64,000 nt of DNA. It comes from an uncultured Lachnospiraceae bacterium. GTDB lineage: Bacteria; Bacillota; Clostridia; Lachnospirales; Lachnospiraceae. Under the pieces are notes generated by a model. It ran no database searches. It had not been told where the DNA came from and saw only the letters and a program-made list of their open reading frames with translations. Location: assembly GCA_900551895.1 (NCBI GenBank), contig URXX01000002.1, positions 179,430-243,429 of the forward strand. Reading direction: 5' to 3'. The position numbers and the translations under genes were made by a program. Below are positions 26,180 to 36,000 of the stretch, piece by piece; position 1 is the first letter of the stretch, and every line of letters begins with the position of its first letter.

Positions 26180-26208
26180 TTGACTTTTAGTCACTTTCGC
26201 TGTATACT
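26180..26208 (+). promoter_or_regulatory. MMPL operon promoter overlapping operator 2
   Basis: -35 TTGACT (26180-26185), 17-base spacer, -10 TATACT (26203-26208). The -35 lies in operator 2. Confidence 0.75.
26181..26193. promoter_or_regulatory. TetR operator 2
   Basis: TGACTTTTAGTCA, with arms TGACT/AGTCA identical to operators 1 and 3 and a different centre. It covers the MMPL -35. Confidence 0.75.
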
Positions 26209-26225
26209 TCTTTTATTCAAAAAAG

Positions 26226-26238
26226 TGACTAATAGTCA
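26226..26238. promoter_or_regulatory. TetR operator 3
   Basis: Perfect palindrome TGACTAATAGTCA, identical to operator 1, in the initially transcribed region of the MMPL operon. Confidence 0.8.
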
Positions 26239-26263
26239 TGTTTATTTAAAGGAGGAATTATTC

Positions 26264-28372
26264 ATGGTTAAAGTAGGAAAAAAAATAGTAAAATTCCGAG
26301 TTACCATTTTAATCTTAGGTTTTTTACTTTTAATCCCTTCCGCTTTAGGATACTTAAAAACCAGAGTCAACTACGATATTCTGTATTATCTGCCCGATAA
26401 TATAGATACAATGAAAGGGCAGGACATTTTAATGGACGATTTTGGAAAAGGCGCTTTCGCTATGGAAGTTGTGGAAGGCATGAGTACAAAAGAAGTTTCT
26501 GATGTGAAAAAGAAAATAGAGGGTGTGGACGGAGTCGCCGATGTTATTTGGTATGACTCACTTGCAGACCTTTCTATTCCGATTGACGCCCTTCCAAATA
26601 AAATCAAAGATGTTTTTCAAAAAGACGATGCCACTTTAATGGCAATTTTCTTTAATGACACAACATCTGCCGATGATACAATGGACGCTATCACGGAGAT
26701 TAGAAAAATTACAAATAAAAATTGTTATTTAAGCAGTATGTCATCGGTTGTTACCGATATTAAAAACTTATCGGAAAAAGAAACGCCGATGTATGTATTA
26801 ATTGCAGCCGTACTTACTTCTATTATTCTTGCACTGTGTACGAACTGCTGGATACTTCCGGTTTTCTTTATGTTAAGTATCGGAATGGCTATCGCATATA
26901 ATATGGGAAGCAATTATTTTTTAGGGGAGATTTCTTATATTACAAGGGCGCTGAGTGCCGTCCTGCAGTTAGGTGTTACAATGGACTACTCTATTTTCCT
27001 TTGGCACAGTTATCAGGAAAATCAAGAGCGTTTCCCAAATGACAAGGAACGTGCCATGGCACACGCTATCTCAAATACATTTTCATCTGTACTCGGAAGT
27101 TCCGTAACAACCGTTGCCGGTTTTATCGCTCTTTGTTTTATGAGTTTCACACTCGGTAAAGATTTAGGTATCGTTATGGCAAAAGGTGTTGTGTTCGGTG
27201 TAATCAGTTGCGTAACGATTCTTCCGGCGTTTATTTTAACATTTGATAAATGGATTGAGAAAACATCACACCGCTCACTCATACCAAATATGGATAAGGT
27301 ATCGCATTTCGTTACAAATCATTATAAGACTTTTGCGGTAATCTTCCTTATTTTATTAGTTCCTGCTATATGGGGATATACAAAAGCAGAAGTTTACTAT
27401 AACTTAGATGCCACTCTTCCAAAATATTTGGACAGCATTAAGGCAAATGAAAAATTAAGCGATACATTTGATATGAACGCTACTCATATGGTTCTTGCGG
27501 ACGCAAATCTATCGCCAAAAGAAGCAAAGGAAATGTTGAATGAGATGTCAGACGTAAAAGGTGTCAAATTCGCACTTGGCCTTGACAGTCTGCTTGGTTC
27601 AGCCATTCCTCGTGATGTTATCCCGTCTGAACTGACAGATACATTAAAACAAGGCGACTGGCAGTTAATTTTAGTACAGTCGGAATATAAGGCCGCTACA
27701 GATGAAGTAAATAAACAATGTACAGAATTAAATAAAATTATTAAAAACCACGATCACTCCGCAATGTTAATCGGAGAAGCGCCGTGTACAAAAGATTTGA
27801 TTACAATTACGGATAAAGACTTTAAAGTTGTAAGTGCGATTTCCATTGTTGCCATTTTCATCATTATCGCATTTGTATTTAAGTCAGTTTCTCTTCCGGT
27901 TATCCTCGTTGCCGTTATTGAATTTGCTATTTTCATCAATCTCGGTATTCCATACTTTACCGGAACGAAAATGCCGTTTATCGCTTCTATCGTTATCGGT
28001 ACAATTCAGTTAGGAGCAACCGTTGACTACGCAATTTTAATGACAACAAGATACAAAAAAGAACGCTGCAAAGGAAAAGCAAAAAAAGAAGCAATCTTTA
28101 TTGCTCTCTCCTCTTCTGTTAGTTCTGTTATCGTATCCGGACTTGGATTTTTCGCCGCAACATTCGGCGTTGGATTTTACTCAGATATTGATATGATCTC
28201 CGCACTCTGCTCATTAATGGCACGAGGCGCAATCATCAGTATGCTGACTGTTATCTTTATCTTACCATCCGCTTTAATGGTATTTGATAAAGTCATCTGT
28301 TCAACTACGAAAGAAATGAATTTAAAGAAAATCGAAGCCAAAGCAAAAAAAGAGGCTTCTGCAAACGCTTAA
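26264..28372 (+). CDS. MMPL/RND-family membrane exporter
   Basis: RND-superfamily transporter of 702 residues with two repeats of one plus five membrane helices and two large extracellular loops. Helix 4 and helix 10 carry the MMPL Asp-Tyr proton-relay pairs: LGVTMDYSIFLW and LGATVDYAILMTTRY. MMPL proteins export lipids or amphipathic compounds. ATG 26264 with AAAGGAGG upstream is chosen; the longer frame begins in operator 1 and would run through the promoter. It is co-transcribed with the heptad-repeat protein gene 20 bases downstream. The cargo is unknown. Confidence 0.92.
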   Translation: MVKVGKKIVKFRVTILILGFLLLIPSALGYLKTRVNYDILYYLPDNIDTMKGQDILMDDFGKGAFAMEVVEGMSTKEVSDVKKKIEGVDGVADVIWYDSLADLSIPIDALPNKIKDVFQKDDATLMAIFFNDTTSADDTMDAITEIRKITNKNCYLSSMSSVVTDIKNLSEKETPMYVLIAAVLTSIILALCTNCWILPVFFMLSIGMAIAYNMGSNYFLGEISYITRALSAVLQLGVTMDYSIFLWHSYQENQERFPNDKERAMAHAISNTFSSVLGSSVTTVAGFIALCFMSFTLGKDLGIVMAKGVVFGVISCVTILPAFILTFDKWIEKTSHRSLIPNMDKVSHFVTNHYKTFAVIFLILLVPAIWGYTKAEVYYNLDATLPKYLDSIKANEKLSDTFDMNATHMVLADANLSPKEAKEMLNEMSDVKGVKFALGLDSLLGSAIPRDVIPSELTDTLKQGDWQLILVQSEYKAATDEVNKQCTELNKIIKNHDHSAMLIGEAPCTKDLITITDKDFKVVSAISIVAIFIIIAFVFKSVSLPVILVAVIEFAIFINLGIPYFTGTKMPFIASIVIGTIQLGATVDYAILMTTRYKKERCKGKAKKEAIFIALSSSVSSVIVSGLGFFAATFGVGFYSDIDMISALCSLMARGAIISMLTVIFILPSALMVFDKVICSTTKEMNLKKIEAKAKKEASANA

Positions 28373-28392
28373 TTTTATAGGAGGTAATAGAT

Positions 28393-30705
28393 ATGAAAAA
28401 CAGAGAATATAAAACCCTCGTAGCAATCGCTACTGCCAGTGCTTTACTTGTAGGAAGTTTGGGAGTTGTATCCCCTTCCCTTGCACAGGACGATAAAACT
28501 ACAATGACACAAACGGTAGAAAATACTGATCAGAAAGAAATTTCTACCAAAAACATTACCGATGCAAAACCATTCAAATCCGAGACTGTATATGCAAAAA
28601 TTGACGGAAACGGAAATGTTTCTTCAGTCACTGTTTCCGATCAGTTAAAAAATATTGACAATATGGGGCAGTTAAAAGATACCTCTATCTTGAAAAACAT
28701 TGAAAATGTGAAAGGAGAAGAAAAATTTTCTCAGAAACAAAGTTCTCTCCTTTGGGATACAGACAATAAAGACATCTGTTATCAGGGAACAACGGAAGAA
28801 CCTCTCCCTGTCGGAATAAAAGTAACATATACTTTAGACGGAAAAGAAATAACCGCCAAAGAATTAAAAGGGAAAAGCGGTCACTTAGTTATGCGTTACC
28901 AATACACAAATGAAACTGCTTCTGAAAGCGAATATGTTCCTTTTGCAATGGTAACCGGATTAATTTTTGACACAGATAAAATTTCTAACGTAACGCTGAC
29001 AAATGCGAAAATGATTTCTGACGGTGACCGTGATGTTATTTTAGGAATGGGCATTCCTGCATTAAAAGAACAATTCGACGTGAAAGAATTAGATATTCCC
29101 GACTATTTTGAAGTGGAAGCAGACGTAAAGGATTATGAACTTTCAGAAGGAATGACAATCGCAACAAATGACATTTTCAACGATTTGGAAACAGATAAAT
29201 TCGATAGTCTTTCTGAATTGAAAAATTCCATGAAAACGCTTCAGGATTCAGCAAACAAATTAGTTGACGGTTCGGGAGAATTAAGAAAAGGATTAGATAC
29301 TCTTCTCTCCTCCTCAGGAACTTTAACAGACGGTATCCACCAGTTGGTAAATGGCGGAAGCACATTGAAAAAAGGAACTTCATCTCTCGCTTCCGGAAGT
29401 AAATCTCTCGTAAGCGGAAGTCAGAGCCTTGCGAATGGTACCGCTCAATTACAGGCAGGAACAAACTCCTTACAAAAAGGTGCTTCACAGGTAAACGCAG
29501 GACTTTCATCTGCATCTTCAAAAACTTCTTCTGTACTTCTTCCGGGTGCAGTTCAACTGGATAACGGAGTTACGGATATGCAGAACAAACTCACTCCGGG
29601 AATGCAGTCACTTGCACAGGGCGTTCAGCAATTAGATGCCGGATTGAACAGTCCTCTTACTGCCGCTCAGCCGGGATTAAAAGCAAGTGTTTCAGCCGTA
29701 AATGATGTAATGAACAAAGGTACTGCCGAAACAGGCGGAAAAAGTTTAAGCAAAATCGCAAAAGATACCGCAACTGCCGCAGACGCACTTGCCAAAAGTA
29801 TGCAATCACCGACAAATACAACATCTGCGGAAACAGTTGCCAAAGGTAACGGAGAAACAGACAAAGCAATCGCTTCATTAAATGAATTACTAAAACGTGA
29901 AGACCTTCCTGAAGATGCAAAAGCGTCTATTCAGGCAAGTATTTCTTCTCTTGAAAAAGACAAACAGGCTCGACAGACTTCTGCCGCTAAATTAGATAAG
30001 CAGATACAGTCACTCGCCGGAACACAGGAACTTTTAAAACAGGTTGTTATCGGCACAAAGACAACAAGCGCCGTTGTAGATAAAGTAGCCGGCAACATGA
30101 CAAAAATCAATGCCGGAACAACTCAGTTAGCACAAGGAGCGAAAGAGTTGGATACAAAAGTTACTGACTCTAAATCCGGTTTAATTGCACAGGTAAACGG
30201 CGGTGTTTCCGCTCTCAAAAACGGAACTTCACAACTCCGTGAAGGTATCGGCGGTAAAAACGGTTTAGCAAACGGATTAAATCAACTCGCTTCCGGCGCT
30301 TCACAGGTAAACAGCGGTGCTTCTACTTTAAACGAGAAAATGGCAGTTGCAAATTCCGGTGCAAAAGAATTACACAAAGGTGCTTCTCAACTTTCAGCCG
30401 GCGCTTCTCAATTAGACTCCGGTGCAGGCACACTTGTTTCCGGATTAAACACATTAAACAAAGGTTCTTCCGCTCTTATTGACGGAGTGAAAAAACTTGA
30501 TGCAGGCGCTGTTGCTTTAAATGACGGTATGATTAAATTCAATAAAGAAGGAATCGAAAAACTTGTCAGTGTATTTGACGGTGATATCGACGGACTTTTA
30601 GATAAAGTCAATACTATTTTAGACAGTTCTAAAAACTATAAAAACTTCTCCGGCATCTCTGAGGATATGGACGGTGAGGTCAAATTCATCTTTGTAACAG
30701 AATAA
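28393..30705 (+). CDS. Secreted Leu/Gly heptad-repeat protein (YhgE/Pip-like) paired with the MMPL exporter
   Basis: Protein of 770 residues with an N-terminal signal or anchor (TLVAIATASALLVGSLGVV). A beta-rich domain covers about residues 50-265. Two long blocks of x-x-x-L-x-x-G heptads follow (about 280-400 and 575-720), such as LVDGSGELRKGL and LASGSKSLVSG. Such repeats are typical of the extracellular part of YhgE/Pip proteins. Unlike YhgE, no C-terminal membrane domain is seen; the neighbouring MMPL protein may provide the membrane part. It ends at the terminator after 30705. It is probably an extracytoplasmic partner of the exporter. Confidence 0.85.
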   Translation: MKNREYKTLVAIATASALLVGSLGVVSPSLAQDDKTTMTQTVENTDQKEISTKNITDAKPFKSETVYAKIDGNGNVSSVTVSDQLKNIDNMGQLKDTSILKNIENVKGEEKFSQKQSSLLWDTDNKDICYQGTTEEPLPVGIKVTYTLDGKEITAKELKGKSGHLVMRYQYTNETASESEYVPFAMVTGLIFDTDKISNVTLTNAKMISDGDRDVILGMGIPALKEQFDVKELDIPDYFEVEADVKDYELSEGMTIATNDIFNDLETDKFDSLSELKNSMKTLQDSANKLVDGSGELRKGLDTLLSSSGTLTDGIHQLVNGGSTLKKGTSSLASGSKSLVSGSQSLANGTAQLQAGTNSLQKGASQVNAGLSSASSKTSSVLLPGAVQLDNGVTDMQNKLTPGMQSLAQGVQQLDAGLNSPLTAAQPGLKASVSAVNDVMNKGTAETGGKSLSKIAKDTATAADALAKSMQSPTNTTSAETVAKGNGETDKAIASLNELLKREDLPEDAKASIQASISSLEKDKQARQTSAAKLDKQIQSLAGTQELLKQVVIGTKTTSAVVDKVAGNMTKINAGTTQLAQGAKELDTKVTDSKSGLIAQVNGGVSALKNGTSQLREGIGGKNGLANGLNQLASGASQVNSGASTLNEKMAVANSGAKELHKGASQLSAGASQLDSGAGTLVSGLNTLNKGSSALIDGVKKLDAGAVALNDGMIKFNKEGIEKLVSVFDGDIDGLLDKVNTILDSSKNYKNFSGISEDMDGEVKFIFVTE

Positions 30706-30719
30706 AAATATAAATGAAT

Positions 30720-30765
30720 GGGGACGCAGTAAATATTCAAAAAATATACTACGTCCCCGTTTATA
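30720..30765. terminator. Terminator between the heptad-repeat and guanine deaminase genes
   Basis: GGGGACGCAGTA and TACTACGTCCCC form a stem with one mismatch pair around a 15-base loop, with a short T-rich tail on the plus side. It serves the convergent genes on both sides. Confidence 0.75.
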
Positions 30766-30766
30766 G

Positions 30767-32038
30767 TTATTTCACCTGTTCACCGGCTATATACTTACTA
30801 ACCACACATCTTTCATCTGCCAAATAAATAATACGTTCCACCCGATCTTTTACATCCAATTCCCGCATTGTCCGTAAATGCGAATCATCCAGCACAACTG
30901 CATCGAACTCATATCCCTCTTCAAAACTTCCCACTTTTCCAAAAAATTCTCCGCCGCCTTTTGTTGCCAAGTAAAACGCTTCTTCTACTTTTAATGGCGT
31001 AAGACTTGTATCCAACAGTCGCCACCTTAATTTTGAAACTTGAATTGCATCTGCCATTGCTCTTAAAATAGATAAATCAAATCCACCTGCCACATCACTT
31101 CCAAGTCCCATTTTCATTCCCATATCCAAATATTTTCGTATTGGTGCAACTCCGGAAGAAAGGTTCGTATTGGACTGAGGACAGTGTGCAATAAATACAT
31201 TTTGTTCTGCCATTAACCGCATCTCTTCTTCCGTACTGTGTACACAATGCGCCATAATAGACGGATATTTATTTCCAAACATTCCAAATTGGTTATATGC
31301 TTCCCCATAAAATTTCGTGTTCGGGCAAAGTTCCTGTACCCAATCCATTTCTCCCATATTCTCTGATAAATGCGACTGCATAGGCAACTTATATTTTTCC
31401 TGTATATCCGCCAATTTCTTCATCAGATCATCTGAACAGGTCGGAATAAATCTCGGCGTCAAAATCGGTTTTATTCTCTGAAAACGTTTTTGTGTTTCTT
31501 CTATCCATTCCACTGTTTTTCGTGCAGAAATATCAGCATTTTCTTCACACAATTCCTCTGGACTGTTTCTGTCCATGTTCACTTTTCCGACATAGCCCTT
31601 AAATCCTCGATTTTCCAACATTTCCATTAATTTCAATGTTGCTTCATTATGAATTGTTCCGAAAATGCAGGCACGGGTTGTGGCACTTTTCATCAAATCA
31701 TCTACAAAAATTTCATATGCCTTTTCTGCATATTCCAAGTGTCCATATTTCGCCTCTTCCTTAAACGTATGTGTATTTAGCCAGTCAATCAATTCTAAAT
31801 CCATACCTAAGCCGCGAAACGTATACTGCGGAGCATGAACGTGTAAATCAATTAATCCCGGCATAATAATTTTATTTCCATAATCAACTAACGGTAAATT
31901 TTGATATTTTTTCGGCAATGATGCGAATACTCCCTTGCAAATCCCGTCCTCACAGATAAGATAACTGTTTTCCTCCGTCACAAGTTCCGTCTGATTTTTG
32001 CTAAAGCAAACGTTTCCTTTTAACACAAATGTACTCAT
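30767..32038 (-). CDS. guaD: Guanine deaminase
   Basis: Amidohydrolase of 423 residues that converts guanine to xanthine and ammonia. Metal-site motifs are present: LIDLHVHAPQY (HxH plus the guanine-deaminase APQY), MQSHLSEN, MAHCVHST and GLGSDVAGG. The start is ATG 32038 with GGAGGAAG upstream. A guanine riboswitch and its terminator lie in the leader, so the gene senses its own substrate class. Because the classic riboswitch turns transcription off, catabolic use would be unusual unless the switch works in the ON direction. Confidence 0.92.
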   Translation of the reverse strand: MSTFVLKGNVCFSKNQTELVTEENSYLICEDGICKGVFASLPKKYQNLPLVDYGNKIIMPGLIDLHVHAPQYTFRGLGMDLELIDWLNTHTFKEEAKYGHLEYAEKAYEIFVDDLMKSATTRACIFGTIHNEATLKLMEMLENRGFKGYVGKVNMDRNSPEELCEENADISARKTVEWIEETQKRFQRIKPILTPRFIPTCSDDLMKKLADIQEKYKLPMQSHLSENMGEMDWVQELCPNTKFYGEAYNQFGMFGNKYPSIMAHCVHSTEEEMRLMAEQNVFIAHCPQSNTNLSSGVAPIRKYLDMGMKMGLGSDVAGGFDLSILRAMADAIQVSKLRWRLLDTSLTPLKVEEAFYLATKGGGEFFGKVGSFEEGYEFDAVVLDDSHLRTMRELDVKDRVERIIYLADERCVVSKYIAGEQVK

Positions 32039-32068
32039 ATACTTCCTCCGTTCTTCTTTGATTGGCGG

Positions 32069-32091
32069 CAAAAAACTACCGCTAGATAGTC
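32069..32091 (-). terminator. Riboswitch expression-platform terminator
   Basis: On the minus strand ACTATC-TAGC-GGTAGT forms a six-base stem with one G-T pair, followed by six T. It lies between the aptamer and the guaD ribosome site. Confidence 0.7.
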
Positions 32092-32107
32092 TTCTGCCTT
32101 TTGCAAG

Positions 32108-32170
32108 GCTTATAGTAAACTATTACGGTAGTTTGTAGAAACGTCCAACCTATTATGGATCTATATAAGC
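32108..32170 (-). ncRNA. Guanine-class purine riboswitch aptamer
   Basis: A 63-nt aptamer upstream of guaD. P1 is GCTTATA/TATAAGC, P3 is AAACTA/TAGTTT, loop 3 contains CCGTAA, and the joining strand has GTTTCTAC. The specificity base in ACTAT is C, and loop 3 reads CCG, not CCT; both point to guanine/hypoxanthine, not adenine. P2 is short and imperfect (TCCA/TGGA), the weakest element. Confidence 0.85.
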
Positions 32171-32187
32171 ATTGTTCTTGTTAATGA

Positions 32188-32979
32188 TTAATCTTCTTTT
32201 AGAAACCGTTCGGCTTCTCTTTCCATTTTCATTCTTCGGAAATAAGAACTCATTTCATCCGCCATTCCCGACAAACGATTGAGCAATGTAGAAAAATCTT
32301 TCAACATTGCATCGTCCTGAAAATACGGGTAAACAATATCATGATCTACCTCACTCCACCCTTCCTCGAAAAGTGTTCTTCCCTGAATCTCCACATAATA
32401 ACCCTTATATTTAATAATGTAATGCAGGGAACGGTAAATTCCACCCGCCTTAATCTCAATTAGATTTTCGTCATAAATACGGCTGTCCCCTGAGCGTTTA
32501 TACACCTTCGGACGCTCCGCAATATAGTTGTGGGTAATATCCTCATCAAAATCATGGAGTCTGTCCACAACATAACAATCAGGGTTATTTTCAAAAACAG
32601 TTGTAATATATTTATGAAAATGTATCCAGTCCTCACGATATAAGAAAAGCACACGGATTCCGATTAAGTCAGTATTGTACTTGTAATAATTATCTCTATT
32701 GATTTCGGCATACTTGTCCCTTGCTTCTCTTCTCTTGCGAATAATCTTTTCTATCAAGTGACCTGCCGCTTTCGTTCTATAGCGGTAAGAATGAATACCT
32801 GCCCGCTCTATATCATACAGATAATCATTGACAAATTCTTTCCCGAGTTTTCTCAACTTATCTTCAATCTTTTTATAGTTATCGTAAATGGCTTCCAATT
32901 CATCCCATTCCATTTCCGCCTCACGAAACTCTTCTTCCGTGATATTGTACTCTTTCAGGAACTCTCTCTTATTCAGCAT
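32188..32979 (-). CDS. RelA/SpoT-domain protein, small (p)ppGpp synthetase-like
   Basis: Protein of 263 residues with a RelA/SpoT nucleotidyltransferase domain: YNTDLIGIRVLFLYREDW, RSLHYIIKYKGYYVEIQGRT and WSEVDHDIVYP are synthetase motifs. There is no HD hydrolase, TGS or ACT domain. It is therefore probably a small alarmone synthetase or relative, transferring pyrophosphate from ATP to a guanosine nucleotide. The N-terminal 50 residues are helical. ATG 32979 with GGAGGTG upstream is used; the longer frame adds an unsupported hydrophobic leader. Confidence 0.85.
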   Translation of the reverse strand: MLNKREFLKEYNITEEEFREAEMEWDELEAIYDNYKKIEDKLRKLGKEFVNDYLYDIERAGIHSYRYRTKAAGHLIEKIIRKRREARDKYAEINRDNYYKYNTDLIGIRVLFLYREDWIHFHKYITTVFENNPDCYVVDRLHDFDEDITHNYIAERPKVYKRSGDSRIYDENLIEIKAGGIYRSLHYIIKYKGYYVEIQGRTLFEEGWSEVDHDIVYPYFQDDAMLKDFSTLLNRLSGMADEMSSYFRRMKMEREAERFLKED

Positions 32980-33074
32980 ATTTTCACCTCCACATAAGTA
33001 TACCATAAGAACAAACAAACGTTCAACTAAAATAGAAAAAAGACAGAATTTCTTCCGCCTTTTTTCTTCATTCA

Positions 33075-36000
33075 TTATTTTCTTCTTCTAAGAAGCGCTA
33101 CAACGGCTACAAGCCCTGCTGCCATTCCCGCCATATATCCAAACGGTTCTGCTGTATCTCCCGTTTTTACTGGAGAGGACGGTTTCTGCGCAGAAGAATG
33201 GTTTCCGTTTCCTTGTGGTGTCTGCTGACTTCCATTTTGGTTTCCATTATTATTTTCATTTCCACCATTATTAGATGACTCAATCGGTTTTAATTTATCC
33301 ATAGCACTGTTTAATTCTAATGTTGCTTTAGAAATTTCTTCTTCCGTTGCTTTATCGTTTTTATAAACTTCTTTTGCTTTTTCTAACGCTTTTACAAATG
33401 CATCTTTTTCAGCACCATTCTGATATTTTGTCAAATCTAATCCTTCTGCTTTATCAATGGCAGTTTTCAACGCACTCTTATCCGGTGCAGGAATCTGATC
33501 TTTTTCTTCCAATTTTTCCATTGCAGATGTCAGTGCTTTTGCTGCATTGTCGATTTCTTCCTGTGTGCAATTTCCTGCTTTTGCTTTTTCAAAAACATCT
33601 TTTGCATCTTTTAACGCTTTTACAAATGCATCTTTTGCTGCACCGTCTTTATAATCATCAAGAACTACTTTATCTCCGTCCGCAATTGCTTTTTCTAATG
33701 CGGAAACCTGTAATTCTTTTACAGGACTTACAATATCAAATTTATCAATCTGTGGCGCACCTTTTTCGCCGCCTTTGATTGTCAACACACCCTCTCCTGC
33801 TGTTTTTACTTTGAAAGTAATTTCCTGTTGATGTGTTTTTGTACTGTCAGTAGCGCCCATTGTTACCGTTCCGTTTTCGATTTTTCCGTCTTTTTCACTC
33901 CATGAAAATCCGTTTTCTGCCGAACCGCTTCTGTAAGTAACGATAACTGCGTAATCTCCTGCTTTTTCTGCGTTGTAATACAATTTGATTTCATCATCTT
34001 TATTTAATGAATTAACAAATTTTCCGTTGCTAGCCCAATCTCCGTTTGCAACTTCCAATTTCCACTGTTCATTTGCATCGCCTGTATTATGAAGTTCCAA
34101 TCTTTCTGCTTCTAATCTTTTTTCACCCTCTACAGGGAATTCAAAGCGATTATCCGCTGTGATTTTTTCTTTTTCAAATGAAACCTGAATTGTATGGTTA
34201 GCATCTACATCTTCAAATTTGTATTTTAAAACGTTTCCTACCGACTCGCCGTCAACCACTACATCTTTTACCATGTATCCTTCATTCGGCTGCATCGTAA
34301 ATTCTTTGCTTGTACCTTCGTCTACTTCCACTTTTCCCGAAGGTGAAATCTTTCCGTTTTCACTTGCTTCTGCAGTAATGTCAAATTTGCCCATAGCAAC
34401 TTCTTTTGCAGTGACTTCAAACTTGTCTAAGTTTGGAGATGCTTTTTCATCAGCAGTGAAAATAAGTTCTCCTGCTCCTGCTTTACTTACTTTTACGTCG
34501 AACTCAACTTCTTTATATCCATTTGCATCTCCGTTGTTATGAACATTGATTGTTCCTGATTGTACATTTGTACCTGACCAGTTTAATGCATTTGGATTAT
34601 CTTCTCTTCTTCCACTCTGTAATTTTGCTTTAAATGTATATGTTCCTTCTTTTTCTGCGTAGAACGGAAGTTTAATTTGATTTCCGTTTTCAAACCAGCC
34701 TACTTTTTGACCGTTACTTGCATTTGTATCTTTTTCAATACGAACATATTTATCTGTTGCAGATGTTCCCTTATCCAAGATGAAATGTTCTGCCTCTAAG
34801 TTTTTCTTACTTCCTTTTCTCTTTGGAAGTTGATATGGATCTTCTGTTGTATAAGTTGTTCTCTTAGCAAGGCTTCTCACTGCCGCATCTAATTTTCCTA
34901 CTGCTTCGGCACACTCCTGTGCAGACGGTTTTGCTTTCTTCACTACTTTTTCTGCAAACTGGATTGCGTCCTGCAATGCTTTATAACTTGATGCCGTATA
35001 ATCTTCCGCCTTATAATTTGCTTTCTTTACTTCATCTAACTTCTTCTCCACTGCTGTTTTGTCAAATTCTTCTGAATCCGCAATCGTAATACGTGAAGGT
35101 GTATTAAATCCGGTAATAACACCGTTGCTTGGATTTACCAACTCTGCCGTGAAAGACAAATCTCCTGTTTTTGCAGGTACACGTTTTGTTTCCACATAGG
35201 CTTCCGCCTCTGTCTGTCCGTCTTTCAATGTCAATTCCATATTTCCGTCCGCATTAAAGTGATCCTGCCATGCGCTACCCGGATTAACCTGAAATGTTAC
35301 TTTCGTTTCTCCTTTTGCTCCGCCGACACGTTTTACTTTAATCGGTACTTTACTGTCTTCGTTTACACGATAAGACGGATATTCAATATCGAGCATTCCT
35401 TTTCCGCCGTTATTTAAGGAAAGTAATGCGTCAATACCGATTGCCTGTTTATCTGTCCCTGTGTTGACAATCTTTAATGTATGTTCTTTATCTTCCAAAG
35501 TTTCCGATTCAAATATACGCTGTCCTAATTGTCTTGACGTTCCCTTTGTATTGATAGAGGCTACCTTTTTATCATCAATATAAATATCTGCCGGACCATG
35601 GTTTGGATCAACCGTTCCTACAAGCCATGCCTTTGTTCCTTTGAACTTAACTGTTGCTTCTTTTTTAGGTTCACACCATATACCTGTACCTTCGATAAAC
35701 TGGTCTCCTGATTCCTGATTCCAGCCTGTTGCTGTAAATTTTCTGTCATCTGTTATCTCTAAGCCTTCCGGAATACCGTTTCCTAAAGCCATATCATCTG
35801 TCGCTTTGTACACACCGATTTCACTTAACATTGGCACTTTGTTCTCTGCTTTTTCATCTGCTGTAACCGTAATACGAACTTTTTTACCCTTTACAGCATT
35901 TTTTCTAGCCAAGCGTTTTGCTCCGATTGTCTTGCCTTCGTCAAATTTCTTCCATTCTCCGTTTTCTGTTTCATATTCGATTTTGTATGAACCAATTCTC

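Noticed and set aside
26147..26263. Longer N-terminus for the MMPL protein
   Set aside because: The extra 39 codons contain the promoter and operators; the ribosome site belongs to ATG 26264.
29250..30560. Periodic repeats that could be read as a tandem or CRISPR-like array
   Set aside because: They are degenerate 21-base units coding for Leu/Gly heptads in one frame, without fixed spacers.
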